From positions 300,394 to 364,393 of the forward strand of contig CAWESA010000002.1 in the NCBI GenBank assembly GCA_963811605.1: a DNA stretch of 64,000 nt, written 5' to 3'. Positions 9,315 to 18,548 of this stretch are shown here, piece after piece. The notes under the pieces are model-generated. The model was not told the origin of the DNA, did not search any database, and saw nothing but the letters and a program-made list of their open reading frames with translations. The first letter of the stretch is position 1. Each line of letters begins with the position of its first letter. This DNA is from CAVQLX01 sp963811605 (GTDB lineage: Bacteria > Desulfobacterota > Binatia > DP-6). Made by a program: the position numbers and the translations under genes.

Positions 9315-10838
9315 TCATCCGGCCTGACAGACCTGCGGCAGCTCGCGACCGAGGTCGTGCCGCATGACGTCGTCGAGCAGCGCCAGCAGATCGCTGCGGA
9401 TCCCGCCCAGCGCGGGATCGCTCCAGCGATTCACCAGCTCGCCGGGATCCTCGGCGAGATCGTAGAGCTCGCCGCGCTCCGGGACCACCTCGTCGCGCGT
9501 CACCCGGTACCGTCGCGTGGTCAGGGTGCGAAACGCGAAGCTGCCGCGCAGCATGTCGTCCTCGGTGAGGACGTACTCGCGTGCGCCGTCGAGCAGCCGG
9601 TGACCTTCCATCGACCGGGGGACGGGCACCCCGCAGGCGGCGAGGGCGGTCGGCGCCAGGTCCACGGTGCCGACCGGGTCGTCCACGACGGCGCCGGCGG
9701 CGATGCCCGGACCGCACACGATGAGCGGTACGCGGATCAGGGCTTCGTAGTGGATCGGCGCCTTCAGCATCATCGAGTGATCGCCCATGAAGTCGCCGTG
9801 ATCGCCGGTGAAGACGACCAGCGTCTCGTCGGCCAGGCCGCTCGACGCCAGCGCCGCGAGAATGCGGCCCACGGCGTGGTCGAGCTGCGCGATCATGGCG
9901 TAGTAGTGGGCCAGGATCGTGCACTGCTCCTCGCGCGAGAAGAGCGACCAGCCGGGATTGGTCCACTCCCACTCGGTGCCGCGGAACCCCGTGGTCCAGA
10001 AGCGATGGAAGTCGGGCTTGCCGTCGAACTCCTCGGGATGCGCGTCGGGCAGCACCGCCAGCATGTCGGCCGGGTCGTAGCGGTCGCACCAGGGACGCGG
10101 TGGGTCGAACGGATGGTGCGGATCGGGGAAGCTGACCCAGGCGAAGAATGGTCGATCCACCTGCCGCAGCCACGCGATCGTGCGATCGGCGATCCAGGTG
10201 GTCGGATGATCCTCCTCCGCCAGCTGGTTCTTCCACGCCTGGGTCGCGTCCCACGTGCGGCCGGCCGCTTCCGGCTGCATCAGGCGCAGGCGCTCGAGCC
10301 CGCGCGCGCGACCATCGCGGAAGAGGTGGCGCGCGTAGTGCAGCCCCATGGGCGGCGGTCCGAAGCCCCAGTTCCAGTGCCCGGCCTGCGGGGCGATGCG
10401 GATGTTGTGCACGTCGGTGACCAGCTCGACGTGCTCGAAGCCGAAATACGGTCCATGCCAGTCGGGCGGCACGGACGCGGAGTCGGGGACCGATTCGATC
10501 CGTCCGGTCGGGAAGTCGGGAAAGTAGGACGCGAAGTGCGCCTTCCCGAAGTAGGCGGTGGCGAAGCCCGCTGCCGCGAAATGCGTGGACACGGCATCGC
10601 CGGTGGCGTCGACCGGCACGTCGATGCCGTTGCGGATCACGCCATGGGTGCTCGGGTGCTGGCCGGTCAGGATGCTCGCCCGCGCCGGCTGGCAGAATGG
10701 ATTCTGCGTCCGGCAGCACGTGAAGCGCGTGCCCTCCGCCGCCAGCCGGTCGAGTGCGGGCGTGGCGCCGAGCGGGTCACCGTAGGCGCCGATGGTGGTC
10801 GCCTTCTGCTGGTCCGTCGTCACGAAGAGCACGTTCAT
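9315..10838 (-). CDS. Type I sulfatase (formylglycine-dependent, alkaline-phosphatase superfamily)
   Basis: A 507-residue hydrolase of sulfate esters (or related phosphonate/phosphate substrates). The maturation motif CQPAR (49-53) fits C-x-P-x-R, so Cys49 should be converted to formylglycine; it is followed by ASILTGQ as in sulfatases. Metal ligands are expected at the N-terminal TTDQQ segment and in TGDHGDFMGDH near 325. No signal peptide is seen, so it is probably cytoplasmic. Its start lies 4 bp after the stop of the regulator at 10843, indicating one operon. The maturase is not in the window. The substrate cannot be told from sequence. Confidence 0.93.
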   Translation of the reverse strand: MNVLFVTTDQQKATTIGAYGDPLGATPALDRLAAEGTRFTCCRTQNPFCQPARASILTGQHPSTHGVIRNGIDVPVDATGDAVSTHFAAAGFATAYFGKAHFASYFPDFPTGRIESVPDSASVPPDWHGPYFGFEHVELVTDVHNIRIAPQAGHWNWGFGPPPMGLHYARHLFRDGRARGLERLRLMQPEAAGRTWDATQAWKNQLAEEDHPTTWIADRTIAWLRQVDRPFFAWVSFPDPHHPFDPPRPWCDRYDPADMLAVLPDAHPEEFDGKPDFHRFWTTGFRGTEWEWTNPGWSLFSREEQCTILAHYYAMIAQLDHAVGRILAALASSGLADETLVVFTGDHGDFMGDHSMMLKAPIHYEALIRVPLIVCGPGIAAGAVVDDPVGTVDLAPTALAACGVPVPRSMEGHRLLDGAREYVLTEDDMLRGSFAFRTLTTRRYRVTRDEVVPERGELYDLAEDPGELVNRWSDPALGGIRSDLLALLDDVMRHDLGRELPQVCQAG

Positions 10839-10842
10839 GGGG

Positions 10843-12387
<1,545 letters not shown>

Positions 12388-12498
12388 GCGGGGACGCTAG
12401 AGCATCGTCCGCCAGAAAACAAAGGTAGCAGGAGACCGGCGGACCGCTTCTCGACCTCGGACGCGATCCGCGCTAGCAGGAGCGCCGGAGGAACTGTC

Positions 12499-13398
12499 AT
12501 GGCCATTCGCTTCGACGGGAAGGTGGCGATCGTCACGGGCGCGGGCGGCGGGCTCGGGCGCGCTCATGCGCTCGAGCTGGCGCGCCGGGGAGCCAGGGTC
12601 GTGGTGAACGACCTGGGCGGCAGCGTGGACGGCAGCGGGGGCTCCAGCAAGGCGGCCCAGGACGTCGTGGCGGAGATCAAGGCGGCCGGCGGCGAGGCGA
12701 TCGCCAACGGCGGGTCGGTGAGCGACCGCGAGGGCGCGCAGAGCATCGTGCGCGATGCCGTCCAGGCGTTCGGCACGGTCGACATCCTCATCAACAATGC
12801 GGGCATCCTGCGGGACAAGAGCTTCGCCAAGATGCCGCTCGAGGATTTCGAGCTGGTTCTCAGGGTCCATCTGCTCGGCAGCGTCTACACCACGCAGGCC
12901 GCCTGGCCCGTGATGGCGGAGAAGAGCTACGGCCGCATCGTGATGACGACGTCCTCGAGCGGCCTGTACGGCAACTTCGGCCAGTCGAACTACGGTGCGG
13001 CGAAGATGGGCCTGGTGGGGCTCATGAACACCCTCAAGATCGAAGGCGAGCGCAAGGGCATCCGGGTGAACACGATCGCGCCCGTCGCTGCAACCCGCAT
13101 GACGGCCGACCTGGGGATGCCGGAGGAGGTCTTCAAGGCCCTCAGGCCGGAGCTGGTCACGCCGGCGGTGCTCTATCTCGCCAGCGAGGACGCTCCCAAC
13201 GGGATGATCATCGAGGCGGGCGCGGGCTACTACGCCCAGGTGCAGGTGATGGAGGGCAAAGGCGTGCACCTCGGCGGGAACGCCTCCGTCGAGGACGTCG
13301 CCGCGGCCATCGGCCAGATCACCGACATGAGCGGTGCGACCCCCTTCGCGCAGGGGGCCGAGGTCACCCAGCGCATCTTCGCCACCCGACCGCGCTGA
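12499..13398 (+). CDS. SDR oxidoreductase resembling the (3R)-hydroxyacyl-CoA dehydrogenase domain of MFE-2
   Basis: A 299-residue short-chain dehydrogenase. It has TGAGGGLG (13-20) for NAD(P), NNAG (99-102), Ser152/153 and the Tyr165-x3-Lys169 pair. The N-terminus (ALELARRGARVVVNDLGG) and the C-terminal extension after about 225 resemble the dehydrogenase unit of peroxisomal multifunctional enzyme type 2 and its bacterial homologues, which act in beta-oxidation of long or branched acyl-CoAs. Start ATG 12499 has GGAGG at 12486-12490 upstream. Neighbouring P450, SDR and crotonase genes support a lipid-degradation context, but no pathway is complete here. Confidence 0.9.
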   Translation: MAIRFDGKVAIVTGAGGGLGRAHALELARRGARVVVNDLGGSVDGSGGSSKAAQDVVAEIKAAGGEAIANGGSVSDREGAQSIVRDAVQAFGTVDILINNAGILRDKSFAKMPLEDFELVLRVHLLGSVYTTQAAWPVMAEKSYGRIVMTTSSSGLYGNFGQSNYGAAKMGLVGLMNTLKIEGERKGIRVNTIAPVAATRMTADLGMPEEVFKALRPELVTPAVLYLASEDAPNGMIIEAGAGYYAQVQVMEGKGVHLGGNASVEDVAAAIGQITDMSGATPFAQGAEVTQRIFATRPR

Positions 13399-13421
13399 CG
13401 CCCACCGTCCCCGCTCCGCCC

Positions 13422-15248
13422 GTGCTCCGCCATCGCGGCGTCTCCCCCGCGGGCCGCGTGGCGCCGCGCCCGCGCGATGCCGCCGGCGCGGCCGTCGCGG
13501 CGATCGTCGCCGCGGGCGCGGCAGCCGTCGCGTACCGCGACGTGCTGGGCGGCTACTTCTGGAACGACGATCTCGCCTGGCTCTTCGTCCTCCACGAGCG
13601 CGGCCTCACCGAGTTCCTCTTGACGCCGATCGGCGGCCACACCCTGGTGGCCCGCAACGCCCTGTTCGCGCTCCTCGACACCGTTGCGGGACTCGATCCG
13701 CGGCCCTGGTTCGCGAGCGTGCTCCTCACGCACGCCGTCAATGTCGCCCTGCTCGCCCGCCTCGCCTGGCTGTTCACGCGCAGCGCGCCGCTGGCCGGCG
13801 TGGCTGCGCTCGCCTGGGGGCTGTGTCCGGCCGCCGCCGATACGCTCGACTGGTACTCGGTCTACGGGCAGGTGGCGGCCACCACCTGTCTCCTGATCGG
13901 CCTCGGACGCCTGGGCCGGCGCGCCCGGGACGGCGCGCCGCCGGGGCGCGGCGACGTCGTCTTCATCGCGGTCTGGCTGACCCTGTCGAGCCTGTTCTTC
14001 GGCACGGTGCTCGCGGTCGCGGCCGCCTGGCCCCTCGTCGTCGCCCTCCTCTTCGCGGGCCGCGCCGCGCCGCGCCGCATGCTGGCGACTGCGCTCGCGG
14101 TGCCCGCGGCGGTGCTCGTGGTGTACGGCGGTCTGCAGCTGGTGGCGCGCGCGGCGTACGGCACGCCCGTCTTCGCGCCCGGCGCGCTCGGCTGGGCGCT
14201 CGACCGGCCGCTGCCGACGGTGATCGCTTTCGCACAGCTGCTGCGGGTGGGGGTGGCCTCCCTGCTGTGCGGCGCCTGGTGGACGCCGCTGCCGACCTCG
14301 GACCGCTTCTCGTGGCTCGTGCTGGCGGCGGCGGCGGGATGTGGCTGCCTCGTGCTGTGGCGCGCGACGTCGGACCGCAGGGCGGCGCTGGCGGCGTTCG
14401 TCGTGCTCTGCCTCGCCAGCTACGCACTGATCGCCGTGGCGCGGGCGCCCCTCGCCGGCGCGCTCTTCGGTCAGACCGCGGCGCAGGTCGGCGCCACCAT
14501 GCGATACCACTACGTGCCGCTGGCCTTCCTGGCGGTGGCGCTGGCGATCGGGCTCGAGTCGCTGGCGACCGCATTGCCGGCTGGTCGCGGCATCGTGCTG
14601 CCGCTCGCATGGGCGGCCATCGTGGTCGCCGGTCACCTCCGTCACGGCGTCGCGGTCGACGTGCACCAGGACAGCCGCGCCGAGATCACCCGCGCCCTGC
14701 GGCAGCTCGCCGCGGGGATCGCGGCCGCGCCGGCCGGTGCGGTCGTGCAGCTACCGAATGCGCCCCTCGCCTCCTTCGGGTGGCTCCCCAATACCACCGA
14801 GCACCCGCCGGGGGTGGCCGCGCTGTTCGTCATCACGAGATCGGACGACGTCGTGGACGGCCGCATCGTCCGCTTCGTCGAGCCCAACCCGATCGTGCGC
14901 GAGCACGCGCGCCAGCGCGGCGGCCGCACGGCGACCCTCCTGGTGCCGCCGCCGGCGGCTCAGCGCTCCCCGATCTCGTCGAGCGCCTGGACGCGCAGGC
15001 GCTCGCTGTCCGAGAAGGATACGGCCAGGAGAGGACGCGGCGCGCGATCGTGCGGTCATCGCTCCGGCGTGAAGCGGACCGGCATGCGCTTGATGCCGTT
15101 CACGAAATCCGACCGCAGCCGCGCCACCGGCCCATCCAGCTCGATGTCGGGCAGGCGGCGCAGCAGCTCCTCGAACATGATGCGGATCTCGAGCCGCGCC
15201 AGGTGGGCGCCGAGGCAGAAGTGGGGCCCGATACCGAAGCCGAGGTGA
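13422..15248 (+). CDS. Multi-pass membrane protein, GT-C glycosyltransferase-like; 3' end uncertain
   Basis: A hydrophobic protein with roughly ten or more membrane segments up to about residue 410, then a soluble tail. The first loop contains YFWNDDLAWL, an acidic pair where GT-C enzymes (family 39/83-like) carry their catalytic Asp, followed by DTLDWYSVYGQ. This is fold-level resemblance only. The frame stays open to 15248, which would place its last 190 nt antisense over the P450 3' end. The natural-looking protein stops making sense after TLLVPPPAA (about 14960), and other frames take over from there, so a one-base error or frameshift near 14950 is likely. Confidence 0.65.
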   Translation: MLRHRGVSPAGRVAPRPRDAAGAAVAAIVAAGAAAVAYRDVLGGYFWNDDLAWLFVLHERGLTEFLLTPIGGHTLVARNALFALLDTVAGLDPRPWFASVLLTHAVNVALLARLAWLFTRSAPLAGVAALAWGLCPAAADTLDWYSVYGQVAATTCLLIGLGRLGRRARDGAPPGRGDVVFIAVWLTLSSLFFGTVLAVAAAWPLVVALLFAGRAAPRRMLATALAVPAAVLVVYGGLQLVARAAYGTPVFAPGALGWALDRPLPTVIAFAQLLRVGVASLLCGAWWTPLPTSDRFSWLVLAAAAGCGCLVLWRATSDRRAALAAFVVLCLASYALIAVARAPLAGALFGQTAAQVGATMRYHYVPLAFLAVALAIGLESLATALPAGRGIVLPLAWAAIVVAGHLRHGVAVDVHQDSRAEITRALRQLAAGIAAAPAGAVVQLPNAPLASFGWLPNTTEHPPGVAALFVITRSDDVVDGRIVRFVEPNPIVREHARQRGGRTATLLVPPPAAQRSPISSSAWTRRRSLSEKDTARRGRGARSCGHRSGVKRTGMRLMPFTKSDRSRATGPSSSMSGRRRSSSSNMMRISSRARWAPRQKWGPIPKPR

Positions 15249-16285
15249 TCGTTCGGCCTGCGCCCGACGTCGAAGCGGTCCGGATCCTCGAAGACCTCGG
15301 CGTCGCGATTCGCCGACGCGTACCAGATGACCACGCGATCGCCTTCCCGAATGGCTTCGCCGCCCAGCTCGAGATCGCGCTGCGCGGTGCGGCGGAAGCA
15401 CATGATCGGTGAGACGTAGCGCAGCATCTCCTCGATCGCCGTCGGCATGAGGCCGGGATCGGCGATCAGCCGGGCCCGCTGCTCGGGATGCTGGATCAGC
15501 GCCAGCATCCCGCCGGCGATCAGGTTGCGTGTCGTCTCGTTGCCGGCGACCGCGAGCAGCATGACGAAGGCGTCGTACTGCGACTCGGTGAGCCGCTCGC
15601 CGTCCACCTCGGCCTGCAGCAGCAGGCTGGTGAAGTCCTCGCGCGGGCAGCGCTGGCGCTCGACGGCCAGCTCGTTGGCGTACGCGAACAGCTGCATCAT
15701 CGCCGCCTGCCCGAGCTCGCGACAGGTCGAGTACTCGGGATCGTTGACCCCGACCATCGTGTTGCTCCACTCGAAGAACTTGTGGCGGTCCTCGAGCGGC
15801 ACCCCCAGCATCTGCACGATCACCTGCAGCGGCAGCTCGGCCGCCACCTCGGTGACGAAGTCGCAGCGTCCGCGGCGCGCCACGCCGTCGACGATCGAGC
15901 GCGCCAGCGAGCGAATGTGCTGCTCGGCGAGGTTGAGGATCTTCGGAGAGAACCCGCTGTTCACCAGCCGGCGGTACTTGGTGTGCCGCGGCGGATCCAT
16001 GTTGAGCATGATCTCGCGCTGCGGGATCAGCTCCTCCTCGCTGAACGGCGGGATGAGGGCGCTGCCGCGCTCGGAGGAGAAGGTCTTCTGGTCGAGCGAG
16101 ACGCGCCACACATCGGCGTGCCGGGTGACGGCCCAGAAGTGGCCGCCGTTGAAGCTGTCGGCATGCCGGAAGACGGGCGCCTCGGCCCGCAGGCGGCGGA
16201 ACGTCTCGTGCGGCACGCCGCGTACGAAGGTATCGGGATGCGAGAGATCTTCGCCGAGCGGCGAGGCGGAGGCCGGGACGATCAT
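15056..16285 (-). CDS. Cytochrome P450, CYP124/125/142-like
   Basis: Heme-thiolate monooxygenase of 409 residues, a normal size for soluble bacterial P450s. Visible are the I-helix AGNETT (247-252), the ExxR motif (Glu286/Arg289) and the heme loop FGIGPHFCLG with Cys357 as ligand. The MDPPRHTKYRRLVNSGF segment (96-112) and overall pattern resemble the mycobacterial steroid/branched-lipid omega-hydroxylases CYP124/125/142; the substrate is inferred only loosely. ATG 16285 was chosen because it gives the family N-terminus; longer upstream reading crosses the promoter. A TTGACA box and a 16-bp palindrome lie just upstream. A 3Fe-4S ferredoxin of the P450-partner type is at 48.7 kb. Confidence 0.95.
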   Translation of the reverse strand: MIVPASASPLGEDLSHPDTFVRGVPHETFRRLRAEAPVFRHADSFNGGHFWAVTRHADVWRVSLDQKTFSSERGSALIPPFSEEELIPQREIMLNMDPPRHTKYRRLVNSGFSPKILNLAEQHIRSLARSIVDGVARRGRCDFVTEVAAELPLQVIVQMLGVPLEDRHKFFEWSNTMVGVNDPEYSTCRELGQAAMMQLFAYANELAVERQRCPREDFTSLLLQAEVDGERLTESQYDAFVMLLAVAGNETTRNLIAGGMLALIQHPEQRARLIADPGLMPTAIEEMLRYVSPIMCFRRTAQRDLELGGEAIREGDRVVIWYASANRDAEVFEDPDRFDVGRRPNDHLGFGIGPHFCLGAHLARLEIRIMFEELLRRLPDIELDGPVARLRSDFVNGIKRMPVRFTPER

Positions 16286-16300
16286 GGTCTGTTCGCCTAC

Positions 16301-16323
16301 CCAAACGAGCGTTTGGCTGTCAA
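16301..16323 (-). promoter_or_regulatory. P450 promoter: -35 box followed by a 16-bp palindromic operator
   Basis: On the minus strand TTGACA (16323-16318) is followed, within the 17-18 bp spacer, by the palindrome CCAAACGCTCGTTTGG (16316-16301; arms CCAAACG/CGTTTGG with a 2-bp centre). The -10 is poorly defined. Position and symmetry fit a TetR-family repressor operator. It also lies about 50 bp upstream of the divergent peptidase gene, so both could be controlled. No tetR gene is in the neighbourhood. Confidence 0.6.
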
Positions 16324-16368
16324 GCCCTGGTCGCACGACCACGGGCGATGGGGTAGGAAGGTTGGGCG

Positions 16369-16941
16369 GTGTGGTGCGGGGTGCGGTCGCAGACCGGACG
16401 CGGTCTGGTGCTGCTCGTGGTGCTGGCGATGGTGGCGGGATGCTCGACCTCCCGCCGGCGCGGGGGTGCGGTCGCGGGCGATCTGCGCGCGCGGCGCTTG
16501 ATGGTCCCGGTGGCCGGCGTCGCACCCGGCCAGCTCCAGGACACCTTCAACGCCGCCCGCGACGGCGGACAGCGCAGGCATCTGGCGATCGACATCATGG
16601 CGCCGCAAGGGACCCCGGTGCTGGCCGCGGACGACGGCGAGATCCTGGCGGTGAAGACGAACTCGCTCGGCGGCCGGGTGATCTACACGACAGATCCGGG
16701 CCGGCGGTTCGTCTACTACTATGCCCACTTGAGCCGCTGGCATCCCGACGCGGTCGCTGGACGGCGCGTGTCGCGCGGCGACGTCATCGGCTACGTGGGC
16801 TCGACGGGCAACGCCAGCCCGCGCGCGCCGCATCTCCACTTCCAGGTCCGCGTCTACTCGCCCGACGACCGCTACTGGACCGGGTCGCCGGTGAACCCGC
16901 TCGCCTGCTTCGCGCGCCCCGGCCGCGTGCTCAGGCCATGA
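16369..16941 (+). CDS. M23 (LytM-type) peptidase, putative lipoprotein
   Basis: A 190-residue envelope protein with a lipoprotein signal (LLVVLAMVAGC, Cys25) and a zinc endopeptidase core: His72 and Asp76 in HLAIDI, His121 in YYYAHLS, and His156/His158 in HLHFQV. This is the complete metal and catalytic set of active M23 enzymes that cut peptidoglycan peptides. Start GTG 16369 follows a GGAAGG-type ribosome site. Its 3' end overlaps the convergent SDR by 11 bp. It may remodel the wall or activate an amidase; no partner gene is adjacent. Confidence 0.9.
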   Translation: MWCGVRSQTGRGLVLLVVLAMVAGCSTSRRRGGAVAGDLRARRLMVPVAGVAPGQLQDTFNAARDGGQRRHLAIDIMAPQGTPVLAADDGEILAVKTNSLGGRVIYTTDPGRRFVYYYAHLSRWHPDAVAGRRVSRGDVIGYVGSTGNASPRAPHLHFQVRVYSPDDRYWTGSPVNPLACFARPGRVLRP

Positions 16942-17728
16942 AGAGGCCGCCGTTCACGTCGAGGGCCACCCCGTTGATGTACGACGCGTCGTCCGAGGCG
17001 AGGAAGGCGATCGCGGCCGCCTGCTCCTCGGGCTGCGAGACGCGCTTGATCGGCATGAAGAACTGGTAGGCAGCGAGGCGCGCCTTGCGCGCCCCTTCCT
17101 CGTCGACGGAACGGGCCGCGCGCACACCGCCGGCGCGGAGCATCGGCGTGTCCACGGCGCCTGGACAGATGGCGTTCACCCGCACGCCCTGCGGCCCGTA
17201 GTCGAAAGCGAGATGCCGGGTCAGCCCGAGGAGGCCCGCCTTGCTGGACGAGTACGCCAGGCCGCCCATGGCGCTCTTGGATCGGCCGGCCAGCGACGAG
17301 ACGTTCACGATGGCGCCCGTGCCGCGCGCGACCATCGACGGGATGACGGCGCGGCAGAAGAAGAACGGCCCGCTCAGGTTGACCGACAGCACGGCATTCC
17401 AGCGCTCGTCGTGCAGGCCCGCGATGCCCTCGAGCCCGGCCACGTCGCCGATGCCCGCGACGTTCGCCAGCACGTCCACTGGGCCCAGCTCCTGCGTGAC
17501 CCGATCCACCGTGGCCGCCACCGCGGCGCTCGACGCGACGTCGGCGACGTAGCCGATGGCACGCCCACCGGCGGCGACGATCCGCTGCGCCGTCTCGTGC
17601 ACGCCGCCCTCGTTGCGATCGACCGCCGCCACGGCGGCTCCCTCGCGCGCCAGCCGCTCGGCGGCGGCACGGCCGATGCCGCTCGCCGCCCCCGTCACCA
17701 GGGCCACCCTGCCGGCGAATCGCGCCAT
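16931..17728 (-). CDS. SDR family oxidoreductase
   Basis: A 265-residue classical short-chain dehydrogenase: TGAASGIG (13-20), the NVAG variant of NNAG near 88, an SSLAG serine segment, YSSSKAG with the catalytic Tyr/Lys, and the C-terminal INGVALDVNGG. Substrate unknown. It is divergent from the MBL-fold gene with a gap of only 52 bp, and so may share control with it, and it converges on the M23 gene. Confidence 0.92.
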   Translation of the reverse strand: MARFAGRVALVTGAASGIGRAAAERLAREGAAVAAVDRNEGGVHETAQRIVAAGGRAIGYVADVASSAAVAATVDRVTQELGPVDVLANVAGIGDVAGLEGIAGLHDERWNAVLSVNLSGPFFFCRAVIPSMVARGTGAIVNVSSLAGRSKSAMGGLAYSSSKAGLLGLTRHLAFDYGPQGVRVNAICPGAVDTPMLRAGGVRAARSVDEEGARKARLAAYQFFMPIKRVSQPEEQAAAIAFLASDDASYINGVALDVNGGLFMA

Positions 17729-17780
17729 GCGCCCCCCTGGCCCGTTTTCCGGCGAGCGTCAAGCTGCTACGACCCGAGCG

Positions 17781-18542
17781 ATGACCGTGCATGTCTACGC
17801 CATGAACTGCGGCTGGCAGACGGGGCCGCTCGGCCTGTTCCTCGCCGGCGAGCACGGCCGTCTCCGCGTGCCGACGCCCTCCTACCTGATCGAGCATCCG
17901 CGCGGCACGGTCGTGTTCGACAGCGGCGTGCACGCCGACTGCCAGACGGATCCGGCGGCGCGCCTCGGCACCATCGCGACCGTCTTCGAGGTCGACTGCC
18001 AGCCGGCTGACGCCGTCGCCGCGCGCCTCGCCAGCGTCGGGGTCGACGCCGCGCGCGTCACCTTCCTGGTCAACTCGCACCTTCACTACGACCACTGCGG
18101 GGGAAACCACCAGCTGCCCAACGCCCGCCTGGTGGTCCAGCGCGCGGAATGGGACGCGGGGCATGCGCCGGAGCTGATCGCGGCGAACTACTACAACCCG
18201 CGCGACTACGACCTCGGGCACGACCTCGTGCTGGCGGATGCCGAGCACGACCTCTTCGGCGACGGCAGCGTGGTCTGCATCCCGACGCACGGCCACACGC
18301 CCGGCCACCAGTCGCTGCGCGTGCGGACCGGCGCCGGCGAGCTCGTGCTGGCGGGCGACGCCTGCTATCTGCGGCGCACCCTGGAGGCGATGCACCTGCC
18401 GGGCGTCGTCCACGACGCGGACGGCATGCGCCGCTCGCTCGAGCGCCTGCGACGGCTGCGCGCCGCGGGCGCGCGCATCTTCTTCGGGCACGATCCCGAG
18501 TTCTGGGCGACGGTGCCGCAGGCGCCGGGCGCGATCTGCTGA
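17781..18542 (+). CDS. Metallo-beta-lactamase-fold hydrolase, N-acyl-homoserine-lactonase-like
   Basis: A 253-residue MBL-fold enzyme with the dinuclear zinc motif HLHYDH (100-105), further ligands in HGHTPGH and GDACY, and the N-terminal YLIEHPRGTVVFDSG layout of the AiiA/AttM lactonase group. It could open lactones such as acyl-homoserine lactones or simply be a broad esterase or lactonase; sequence alone cannot separate these. ATG 17781 gives the family length; no signal peptide. It ends 7 bp before the convergent carboxylesterase stop. Confidence 0.88.
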   Translation: MTVHVYAMNCGWQTGPLGLFLAGEHGRLRVPTPSYLIEHPRGTVVFDSGVHADCQTDPAARLGTIATVFEVDCQPADAVAARLASVGVDAARVTFLVNSHLHYDHCGGNHQLPNARLVVQRAEWDAGHAPELIAANYYNPRDYDLGHDLVLADAEHDLFGDGSVVCIPTHGHTPGHQSLRVRTGAGELVLAGDACYLRRTLEAMHLPGVVHDADGMRRSLERLRRLRAAGARIFFGHDPEFWATVPQAPGAIC

Positions 18543-18548
18543 GGTCGC

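Noticed and set aside
5956..10719. Long open frames antisense to the Cys-repeat gene (up to about 1590 codons)
   Set aside because: They mirror the 96-bp coding repeats and high GC; no start, signal or domain makes sense, and the plus frame has signal peptide and Cys pattern.
14960..15058. Minus-strand stretch ending FSDSERLRVQALDEIGER before a stop, after the P450
   Set aside because: Codon pattern is gene-like, but there is no start (a stop lies just upstream), and the complementary plus frame looks equally coding-like.
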